Positions 27,067-34,118 of a DNA stretch of 37,089 nt are shown here, piece after piece (position 1 is the first letter of the stretch; every line of letters begins with the position of its first letter). The DNA comes from Candidatus Nezhaarchaeota archaeon WYZ-LMO8. Its GTDB lineage: Archaea > Thermoproteota > Methanomethylicia > Nezhaarchaeales > WYZ-LMO8. The DNA is taken from contig QNVF01000009.1 in NCBI GenBank assembly GCA_004347965.1, positions 1 to 37,089 on the forward strand, given 5' to 3'. A program made the translations under genes and the position numbers. The notes under the pieces were generated by a model, which saw only the letters and a list, made by a program, of their open reading frames with translations, had not been told where the DNA came from and made no database searches.

Positions 27067-28158
27067 CTAACTTGACTGCATACTCAATTTTTCGACTATC
27101 TTCTTTAAAAGAAAGTCTACATTGACGTTCTTCTTAGCGCTTATAGGCACTAAGTCGCAACTAGGTGCTAAGCTCTTTGCGAGCCTTACTGAGTTCTCAA
27201 GCCTTGAATCACCTATCAAGTCCATCTTATTAATCGCTATAATCAAGGGTTTGTCACCACCTATCTCCGATATTATTGATAAGGAGCCTTTGAGCTTTCT
27301 ATCTATGGTCGAGGGGGCATCAGATGCATCGATGAGTAGCACTATTAAATCAGCCAATCTTAACTCCACTAGCGTGGCATGAAACGCATCAAGTATTAAT
27401 TGCGGCATTTCATCAATAAACCCAAGAGAATCGACAACTATGAAGCTTCTGCCATGAGCGTTAACCCTTCTAGCACATGTCTCAAGTGTAGTGAACGGTC
27501 CAAGCCCCGTTACTTTGCCCTCCTTCGTTAGAAGGTTGAATAGTGTGGTTTTACCGGATTGTGTGTAGCCAGCCAAAGCAACTATGGGGAGGTTTATCTT
27601 CTTACGTTGAAATACTGTCTTCTCTTGCTTCTTCTTCATGCTCTCTAACTTCTCCTCTATTATTTTAATCCTTCGTCGAGCAAAAGATAGGTAAGCTTTG
27701 TATGGATAGCCTCCAAGCGATCCAAAACCCATTTTTTCACTACCAAAACCTTTCAATCTTACAAGTTCTCGTGCCCACGGCAAGGTGTACCTTAGTCTCG
27801 CAAGCTCTATCTGAAGCTTTGCTTCAGATGTTGAAGCTCTTTTGTCAAAGACATTTAAGATTAAGAGGACTCTATCTAAGATGTCTACTTCAAGGCCTAG
27901 ATCTCTCTGCAATCTAAAGTATTGCCCAGGCTTTAGCTCATTGGCAAAGATCACCGTTTTGATGCCATATTTTCTTAGACTATCTTTAAGCTCTTGAAGC
28001 TTTCCTGGTCCTATTAGGTAGCTTGTGTGGGGTGTCTTCCTTATTTGAATGACTTTATTGACTATCAGGTACCCACTATTTCTTGCCAACTCTTCAATCT
28101 CTTTAAGCCTGAAGTCGTCTTTCATTGAGAAAACTCCAACTATCACTGCCTTCTCCAC
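27067..28158 (-). CDS. hflX: Ribosome-associated GTPase HflX
   Basis: The 363-residue protein has the HflX N-terminal domain (HTSYLIGPGKLQEL, VDILDRVLLILNVFDKRASTSEAKLQIELA) and a GTPase domain with G1 GYTQSGKTT (about 197-205), G2 GPFTTLETC, G3 DSLGF and G4 NKMD. HflX splits or rescues ribosomes. The usual glycine-rich GGIGxRGPGE segment before the G domain is replaced by GFGSEKMGFGSLGG. It lies 7 nt downstream of trm56 on the same strand. Confidence 0.94.
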   Translation of the reverse strand: MEKAVIVGVFSMKDDFRLKEIEELARNSGYLIVNKVIQIRKTPHTSYLIGPGKLQELKDSLRKYGIKTVIFANELKPGQYFRLQRDLGLEVDILDRVLLILNVFDKRASTSEAKLQIELARLRYTLPWARELVRLKGFGSEKMGFGSLGGYPYKAYLSFARRRIKIIEEKLESMKKKQEKTVFQRKKINLPIVALAGYTQSGKTTLFNLLTKEGKVTGLGPFTTLETCARRVNAHGRSFIVVDSLGFIDEMPQLILDAFHATLVELRLADLIVLLIDASDAPSTIDRKLKGSLSIISEIGGDKPLIIAINKMDLIGDSRLENSVRLAKSLAPSCDLVPISAKKNVNVDFLLKKIVEKLSMQSS

Positions 28159-28165
28159 AACGTCG

Positions 28166-28693
28166 TCACCTTAAGATCTTGACCCTCTTACCTCTGCAGC
28201 TAGGCTCAATCTCGATTTTACCTCCTTCAAACTTTAAACCAAATTCCTTACCTTCGTAAAGCCAATCTAAGAATACTGCTATGGCAGCTACTTCACTGTG
28301 AGGTTGATTGGTTATGGAGACGTTGTAGTCAGCTACTTCGTAGAAGTACTTGGGTACTTTTGGACCCCCTACAAGTATCAGTAGCTTATCCTTACCTCTA
28401 ATTTCTCCTATAACTTGAGGAAGAGGAATGCCGTACATGGTCAGGTGAACTATGCAGAAACCCTTCATCTTTAGCTCCTTTATCGTACTTGGAACATTTA
28501 CTCCTGTTTTCGCAGCAAAGCTTCCACCAAACGTCTTATTTACTTGATATATTTTCTTCTCTATGTTTTCATCCTTCTCGTCAAACCAGGCTTCATGGGC
28601 TCCAAAGGCTCGAGCTACTAGTGCTAAGTGAGTACTTATTCTCCTATCTCTTACAGGTCTATGACCGTATCTTAACACGATAATCTTTCTCAC
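28166..28693 (-). CDS. trm56: tRNA (cytidine(56)-2'-O)-methyltransferase Trm56
   Basis: About 175 residues of the archaeal SPOUT methyltransferase aTrm56: IIVLRYGHRPVRDRRISTHLALVARAFGA at the N-terminus, HLTMYGIPLPQVI and the trefoil-knot block LLILVGGPKVPKYFYEVADYNVSITNQPHSEVAA. It methylates C56 in the tRNA T loop. The track starts at 28717. GTG 28693 is preferred because the family begins just before this strand and a TTTAAAAA element lies about 26 nt upstream, suggesting a leaderless start. Confidence 0.92.
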   Translation of the reverse strand: MRKIIVLRYGHRPVRDRRISTHLALVARAFGAHEAWFDEKDENIEKKIYQVNKTFGGSFAAKTGVNVPSTIKELKMKGFCIVHLTMYGIPLPQVIGEIRGKDKLLILVGGPKVPKYFYEVADYNVSITNQPHSEVAAIAVFLDWLYEGKEFGLKFEGGKIEIEPSCRGKRVKILR

Positions 28694-28761
28694 ACTCGTT
28701 GTTAACTGAGTCAGCATTTTTAAACTTGTTAGATCAGTGTAACCTTAGGTGGTAGAACTTC

Positions 28762-29289
28762 ATGGCCTTCATAGCATCAGCGCAGTACAGCGAAGAGTCT
28801 GTAGACGTATTATTGAGACTTATTGCTGTTCTTTCTGGTGAAGATGCTGTTAAGGTAGTTAAGGTGCTTTTAAACGAAAAAGAGGTGAGCGATGAAGTTT
28901 TAGCTGAAAAAACTGGGATGAGACTTAATCAGGTTAGGCGTATTCTGTACGACTTACTGGATAAGCACATAGTTACATATCGAAGAGAAGCTAGTGAGAG
29001 AGGAGGTTACCACCTCTACATATGGTCTTTGAATGGAGAGGGTCTAAGGAGGATGGTGAAGGAAAGGAAGGGGCACGTCCTCAACAGGTTGCGTGAAAGA
29101 CTCCTATACGAACAGCAAAACATGTTTTTTGTGTGCCCTAATGGTTGTAACGGGAGAGTGACCTTTGATAAAGCTATGGATCATCAGTTTAAGTGCTCTA
29201 AGTGTGGTGCCATTCTACAAAGCTTTGATAACTCTAAAATCATTGAGAAGTTGAGGTTAAGAATAGAGTCTCTGGAGAAAGATCCTTGA
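28762..29289 (+). CDS. tfe: Transcription factor E, alpha subunit (TFE)
   Basis: The 175-residue protein has a winged-helix domain (about 10-95: VKVLLNEKEVSDEVLAEKTGMRLNQVRRILYDLLDKHIVTYRRE) and a zinc ribbon (CPNGC ... CSKCG) followed by a short coiled tail. It is the homologue of TFIIE-alpha, which stabilises the open complex. Its partner TFE-beta is at 2600. ATG 28762 is preceded by AGGTGG. Confidence 0.95.
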   Translation: MAFIASAQYSEESVDVLLRLIAVLSGEDAVKVVKVLLNEKEVSDEVLAEKTGMRLNQVRRILYDLLDKHIVTYRREASERGGYHLYIWSLNGEGLRRMVKERKGHVLNRLRERLLYEQQNMFFVCPNGCNGRVTFDKAMDHQFKCSKCGAILQSFDNSKIIEKLRLRIESLEKDP

Positions 29290-29394
29290 AGTTAGCATTG
29301 AATATATGTACTTTAAGCTTAAGGTGGTAAGATGATCAGTTAAAATACGTAAGGTTTATCTCGCCTTAAAGATGTAACGCAATTGTGGATTTTT
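29290..29394 (+). promoter_or_regulatory. pyrG upstream region
   Basis: This 105-nt gap contains AATATATG (29301-29308), a 10-bp palindrome TTAAGCTTAA (29313-29322), and TTAAAATA (29340-29347), which is well placed as a TATA box for a start near 29371. A short inverted repeat TAAGG/CCTTA (29350-29354 and 29364-29368) lies just upstream of that point. An operator role is possible but not shown. Confidence 0.35.
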
Positions 29395-31082
29395 ATGAAG
29401 TATATCTTCATTACGGGGGGTGTTTTATCAAGCGTAGGTAAGGGAGCAGTAACAGCTTCTATAGGCAAGATGCTCCAAGTCAGAGGTTTCTCAGTAACAG
29501 CAATAAAAATAGACCCATAGGCCTTATGGCCGGGTAAACATAAACGTTGATGCTGGAACAATGAACCCATAGGCTCTAGGCATACGCTTAGAGCCGGGCA
29601 TATATGCATGGTGAGGTCTTTGTAACAGAAGATGGTGGTGAGGTAGATCTTGATCTCGGTCATTATGAGCGCTTTCTCGATATAGAACTATCGAGGGACA
29701 ACAACATCACAACTGGTCAAGTGTACATGGCGGTGGTGGAGGCTGAGAGGAAGGGTAAGTACCTTGGCAAGTGTGTACAAATAATACCTCACGTAACTGA
29801 TGAAGTGAAGAGGAGGATACGATCCGTTGCTCAAAGAAGCAATGTAGATGTAACACTTGTGGAGTGTGGAGGTACGACAGGAGACATCGAAGGGCTTCCC
29901 TTCCTTGAAGCTATAAGGCAGATGAGGCTTGAGGAAGGCTTTTCAAACACGCTTTTCGTGCATGTTGCGTTAGTACCAATACTTGAAGTGACTGGAGAGT
30001 TCAAGACAAAGCCCCTTCAACATAGCGTGCAAGAGCTAAGGCGCATCGGTATACAGCCAGACATTATAGTGGCAAGGTGTAAACAGCAGCTTGATGAAGA
30101 TTCAAAAAAGAAGATAGCGCTTTATAGTAACGTCCCCGAGGAAGCGGTTTTCACATCTTACGACGTCGAATGCATATATGAACTGCCAATAGTACTAGAC
30201 GAACAGGGAATGGGCGACTACATATGTAAACGGTTAATGCTAAATGCTTCTAAAGCGAATTGGTCCTCATGGAGAGAGATAGTTAGAAGGCACAAGTTCT
30301 TTAGGTATGAAGTTGATGTCTGCATGTGTGGGAAGTACACAAAGTTAAAGGACTCCTACATAAGCATAATAGAAGCTCTAAAGCATGCAGGAGCTTTCCT
30401 TGAAACAAAGGTCAACATGATTTGGCTCGAAGCTACACAGCTTGAATGCGATAAGGGAATGCCTGAGGAGTATCAGAAGACTCTGAGCTATTGTGATGGC
30501 ATAGTGGTTCTACCAGGTTTCGGTGCACGAGGAGCTCAAGGAAAGATGACCGTCATCGAGTATGCTAGGAAGAACAAGATCCCGTTCTTGGGAATATGCT
30601 TTGGAATGCAATTAGCCGTTGTAGAGTTCGCAAGGAATGTGGTGGGTCTCAAAGATGCAAATACCACTGAGCTTGACCCTTCTACAAACCACCCAGTAGT
30701 AGACCTGCTGCCGGAGCAACACTATGTTAAGGAAATGGGAGGTACGATGAGACTGGGTGCTCAAGCTACTGTTCTTGAACCAGGGACGAAGGTCTATGAG
30801 CTCTATGGAAGACCTATAATATTTGAGAGACATAGACACAGGTATGAAGTAAACCCTGCTTACTGGTCATTGCTTCAGAGCTATGGTATGATTTTCTCAG
30901 GTTATAGCGTTGATAAGCGAAGAGTAGAATTCATAGAGCTCAAGGATCATCCATTTTTCATAGCTACTCAGGCACATCCAGAATTTAAGTCGAGACCTAA
31001 TAGACCGTCGCCTCTATACTACGGCTTCTTAAAGGCTTGTCTAGAGTACAAGCTAAAGAAGTCGATGGCCTCTAATAGCTAA
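29395..31082 (+). CDS. pyrG: CTP synthase, interrupted by two BHB-like mini-introns
   Basis: The ORF track gives only the part from 29604. Upstream, ATG 29395 opens [20 protein letters not shown] ... AIKIDP and stops at TAG 29518. A 33-nt segment then encodes [11 protein letters not shown] before a second TAG at 29570, and [24 protein letters not shown] follows. Removing 29519-29537 and 29571-29601 gives exons of 124, 33 and 1481 nt, 545 residues in all, with the universal block [18 protein letters not shown] intact. The synthetase domain is at about 1-265 and the glutaminase domain has [10 protein letters not shown] (nucleophile Cys) and a HPEF block. It aminates UTP to CTP. The stop overlaps the AOR-HPS gene by 4 bp. 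Confidence 0.92.
29519..29537 (+). other. 19-nt predicted BHB mini-intron 1 in pyrG
   Basis: Sequence AGGCCTTATGGCCGGGTAA. The predicted fold has helix ACCC(513-516):GGGU(532-535), bulge AUA (517-519) at the 5' site, hairpin GGCC-UUAU-GGCC, and bulge AAA (536-538) at the 3' site. Cutting after the second base of each bulge joins T518 to A538 and makes TAC, the Tyr of DPY. One further outer base pair (G512-C539) is possible. The cut position is ambiguous by about one base. Confidence 0.78.
29571..29601 (+). other. 31-nt predicted BHB mini-intron 2 in pyrG
   Basis: The insert begins AGGCTCTA and ends GAGCCGGGCAT. The predicted fold has a 3-bp helix CCC(566-568):GGG(596-598) with an adjoining A-C mismatch, bulge AUA (569-571), a 7-bp intron hairpin GGCUCUA:UAGAGCC with a 10-nt loop, and bulge AUA (600-602). 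Cutting after AU on both sides joins T570 to A602 and gives TAT-ATG-CAT-GGT (Y-M-H-G). A CATA direct repeat makes the junction ambiguous over about four bases. Confidence 0.76.
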
Positions 31083-33583
31083 TACGAACCCTTGAGAGAA
31101 GAGTAAGCTCTCTCTATCCTGGTTATAAATCTTCTAGCTGCTTCCTCAGGGTTTGACGATCTTGTTATCGCTGAGCCAACAATTACTATCTTGCAACCTC
31201 TCTTAACTAGTTCATCCACGTGTTCGAGCCTTACACCACCTGCTACGGCTACTGGAACCTTTACGCTGTTCACTATTTCCTCTAAGAGCTCCATTTTCTT
31301 TGTCACATCTCTCTCCCTCATCTGCACACTTATACCCATATGGACGCAAATTATGTCGCATCCAAGTCTCTCTACTTCCTTTGCTCTAGATACGGGGTCC
31401 GGCACATTTATGAGGTCGCACATGATCTTGACGTTGTACTTTCGAGCAGCACCAACAGCGTCCTTGATAGTATAGTCATCAGTGGCGCCTAGCACTGTAA
31501 CTATGTCCGCTCCAGCTTCAGCAGCTAACTCAACTTCAAGCCAGCCAGTGTCAAACGTCTTTAAGTCGGCAACTATAGTAGCGTAGGGAAACCTTCTTCT
31601 AAACTCCCTTACTGCCTCTAAGCCAGCAGACTTTATGAGTGGTGTTCCAACTTCAAGAATCTCAGCTCCTCCTTTGTAGCATGCTTCAGCTATGCTTAGA
31701 CCATCCTTCAAGTATCTTTCATCTATCGCTACTTGAAGCTTAGGTCCTTTGTAAAGTGGTTCTAAGCCTAATTGCTGAAGTTTCTTGTCCATAGGTATTC
31801 CATTATAGTTCCAGCCTCTAATCATGTAGTAAGCGTCGAGCAGCCTCGTTAAATCAACTATTTCTCCTTTTGCAGCTCCTTCCTTCAATCCCTCGCTTAA
31901 GAACCTAGGAGGTAGAGTGTCGTGTGATCTATTGAACCCCTCCCTAACGTTAAACAGCCTTTCTAAGTTGTATATTCTCTCTCCTATCTTATAGAACTCT
32001 TCTTCATCAACGTAGAAACCTGTCGCCGTTGTTAATAGCCTTGCGTAATGCGTTGCCTCATAGGCTAATGTCGAGAATAAGGCGAGCATGGTGTACTTGC
32101 ACACCACTAAAGAGTCTATTACAGCTGAGACATCTTGCAATCTCTTAACGAGCTCGGCTTTACCTTCATAGGAGAGGGGGTCTATGTACCTTGGTATGCC
32201 CAGTATCTCACTCATCACTATGTAAGCTCTCAAGTGGCATCCCCCTCTATTGGATGTTGCGTAAGCCAAGGCCATGCCCTTTGCCCCTCGAGGATCGTAA
32301 GCCGGCAGCTCCAATCCTTTCACGTGAGCAGCTATACCCTCAGCACCTATCATCTTCGCTATTCGATCAACTCCCTCACTTGCAATTCTTCCTAGACCCC
32401 TCTTGCAGGCTGTGTCAACGATAAGCTTTAACAGTACGTCAGCATTACCAAAGCTTAGCTTTAAATTTACATCGCCAAGCCCTCTTAAAAGCCCCTTCTC
32501 ATAGCACTCCATTAAGAATCCTATAGTGTTTCCAATTGATATGGTGTCGAGACCTAGCTTGTTGCATAAGTCATTTGCTCGTGCTATGACGTTTATATCT
32601 GATATACCACAGTTAGGTCCCAAGGCCCATACGCTTTCATACTCAGGCCCTGAAGATACTACTTCCTCCTCTCCAACCTTGTATTTTATTGAGCGAGCGC
32701 AAGCTATCGGACATCCATAGCATGCGGTTCTTCTTACCAGCATGGTTTCAGTAATTCTCTCCCCACAAACCTCCTCTGCTTTATCGAAGAAACCTCGTGT
32801 AAAGTTATAGGATGGAAGAACTCCTGCCTTATTCATCAAGTGAACCAGAAACGCTGTGCCATAGCGTCCAAGGCTATCTCCAGTAATTGGGTTCCCTCTT
32901 AAGACCTCAAGTGTCTTCTTAACCTCTTCATTGAATGCTCTCGGGTTTGCAACCTTCACTTCACCGGTGCCCTTGACTGCTATGGCCTTTAACTTTTTAG
33001 AGCCCATGACTGCGCCCAAGCCGCCTCTACCAGCTGCTCTATGCTTATTGCTTATTATGCAAGCCATTCTAACCTGGTTCTCTCCAGCAGGACCTATGCA
33101 ACACACCTCGACCTTCTCAAGCCCCAACTCTCTTCTTATAGCATCCTCTGTAGCATCGGTTTCAAGTCCCCATATCTTGCTTGCATCTCGAATCTCAGCT
33201 TTACCGTCGTCGACCACCAAGTATACTGGGCTAGAGCTTCTACCTCTGATGATTATGCCGTCAAACCCAGCCTTCTTCAGTTCAGGTCCCCAGGATCCTC
33301 CACAGTTAGAGTCGAAGATCGTGTTAGTCAATGGAGACTTCGATGACACAACGAATCTACCTGATGCTGGAGCTCTAGTCCCTGTGAGCGGGCCGGTCAT
33401 AAATATTAGCACGTTATCCTCGCTCAGTGGATCAATACCCGGCTTTAAAGCGTCAAAGAGAAGCTTTGCTGAATACCCTCTACCGCCTATAAACTTCATT
33501 GCTACGTTCCAGTCGAGATCTACGACCGCTACGTCGCCTTTACTCAAGTCTACCTCTAGTATCCTGCCACTGTAACCACTCAA
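31079..33583 (-). CDS. Fusion of tungsten aldehyde:ferredoxin oxidoreductase and 3-hexulose-6-phosphate synthase
   Basis: This single 834-residue ORF joins two complete enzymes. Residues 1 to about 610 are AOR family: [24 protein letters not shown] (pterin contact), the cubane ligands C288, C291, C295 (ACYGCPIAC) and C495, and [20 protein letters not shown]. Residues 615-834 are 3-hexulose-6-phosphate synthase: [25 protein letters not shown] (the DxKxxD motif at 673-678), [26 protein letters not shown] and IVGSAIT. The two activities share formaldehyde, which AOR-type FOR oxidises to formate and HPS condenses with ribulose-5-phosphate or releases in reverse. The AOR substrate is inferred. It starts at TTG and is divergent from a moaD-like gene. 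Confidence 0.9.
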   Translation of the reverse strand: MSGYSGRILEVDLSKGDVAVVDLDWNVAMKFIGGRGYSAKLLFDALKPGIDPLSEDNVLIFMTGPLTGTRAPASGRFVVSSKSPLTNTIFDSNCGGSWGPELKKAGFDGIIIRGRSSSPVYLVVDDGKAEIRDASKIWGLETDATEDAIRRELGLEKVEVCCIGPAGENQVRMACIISNKHRAAGRGGLGAVMGSKKLKAIAVKGTGEVKVANPRAFNEEVKKTLEVLRGNPITGDSLGRYGTAFLVHLMNKAGVLPSYNFTRGFFDKAEEVCGERITETMLVRRTACYGCPIACARSIKYKVGEEEVVSSGPEYESVWALGPNCGISDINVIARANDLCNKLGLDTISIGNTIGFLMECYEKGLLRGLGDVNLKLSFGNADVLLKLIVDTACKRGLGRIASEGVDRIAKMIGAEGIAAHVKGLELPAYDPRGAKGMALAYATSNRGGCHLRAYIVMSEILGIPRYIDPLSYEGKAELVKRLQDVSAVIDSLVVCKYTMLALFSTLAYEATHYARLLTTATGFYVDEEEFYKIGERIYNLERLFNVREGFNRSHDTLPPRFLSEGLKEGAAKGEIVDLTRLLDAYYMIRGWNYNGIPMDKKLQQLGLEPLYKGPKLQVAIDERYLKDGLSIAEACYKGGAEILEVGTPLIKSAGLEAVREFRRRFPYATIVADLKTFDTGWLEVELAAEAGADIVTVLGATDDYTIKDAVGAARKYNVKIMCDLINVPDPVSRAKEVERLGCDIICVHMGISVQMRERDVTKKMELLEEIVNSVKVPVAVAGGVRLEHVDELVKRGCKIVIVGSAITRSSNPEEAARRFITRIERAYSSLKGSY

Positions 33584-33645
33584 ACCAGGTCCCTAGCGAC
33601 TTTTTATTTCTCCTTATTTTTAAAGTGTAATTGAGGGTTTCTATC

Positions 33646-33936
33646 GTGAGGGTGAAAGTAGAGGTTTACGGGTCTCTGAGGAATGTGGTAGGCTGGAAGA
33701 GTGTGGAGATGGAGCTGAGCGAGGACTTTACGCTGGGACAACTACTTGATCTTCTTGTGGAGCAGAAGCCTGAGCTTAAGGAATTGATCTTTGAGGGCGA
33801 AAATTTAAGGGATTACTTAAAGGTGTTTGTAGATGGAAGAGATTGTAGGCTTTTAGGTGGTTTAAAAGCGAAACTTAAGGATGGCTCAACGATATCGATA
33901 TTTCCTCCAGCTGGTGGAGGCCTATTTGAAGCTTAG
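33646..33936 (+). CDS. moaD: MoaD/ThiS-family sulfur carrier protein
   Basis: The 96-residue ubiquitin-like protein (VEVYGSLRNVVGW, LGQLLDLLV, VFVDGRDCRLLGGL, LKDGSTISIFPPAGGG) is the MoaD type that supplies sulfur for molybdopterin, the cofactor of the neighbouring AOR. It continues four residues past the glycines (GGGLFEA), so the diglycine is not at the C-terminus. The track starts at TTG 33631; GTG 33646 is preferred because GAGGG lies 8 nt upstream. It is transcribed divergently from the AOR-HPS gene, sharing an AT-rich spacer with TATA-like sequence for both. Confidence 0.87.
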   Translation: MRVKVEVYGSLRNVVGWKSVEMELSEDFTLGQLLDLLVEQKPELKELIFEGENLRDYLKVFVDGRDCRLLGGLKAKLKDGSTISIFPPAGGGLFEA

Positions 33937-33941
33937 TTTAG

Positions 33942-34118
33942 TTATGGAATTCTCTCTTTTCTTCTTAAACTTAGGCATTGAGGATCAGGCTTCTCGCTAT
34001 GTCTCTTCGCATCACTTAAACCAACGAATATGGCTTCACAGTACTTGCACTTAAAAACTCTCCCAATGTTTCCCATGCGTATAAGGACTATATCTCTAGG
34101 TATGTCCTCACCGCCCAA
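33942..34118 (-). CDS. Small zinc-finger-like protein (not in the ORF track)
   Basis: A 58-residue ORF follows tiaS on the same strand. It reads LGGEDIPRDIVLIRMGN, then VFKCKYCEAIFVGLSDAKRHSEKPDPQC. The C-x2-C, H and C spacing resembles a single C2HC zinc finger. The TTG at 34118 is supported by GGAGGG about 9 nt upstream, inside the end of tiaS, which it overlaps by 11 bp. ATG 34076 would give 44 residues but has no ribosome binding site. Function is unknown. Confidence 0.68.
   Translation of the reverse strand: MGGEDIPRDIVLIRMGNIGRVFKCKYCEAIFVGLSDAKRHSEKPDPQCLSLRRKERIP

Noticed and set aside
29332-29343. Three-codon upstream ORF (ATG ATC AGT TAA) after AAGGTGGT before pyrG
   Set aside because: The TATA-like TTAAAATA at 29340 predicts a start downstream of it, so it is probably not transcribed in pyrG mRNA. 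Chance occurrence is likely.
29519-29601. Programmed translational bypassing (as in T4 gene 60 or yeast mitochondrial byp elements) instead of splicing
   Set aside because: I saw no matching take-off and landing codons in the required frames at the pyrG or purA inserts. The paired 3-nt bulges and C/G helix at all three sites fit endonuclease splicing better. cDNA would settle it.
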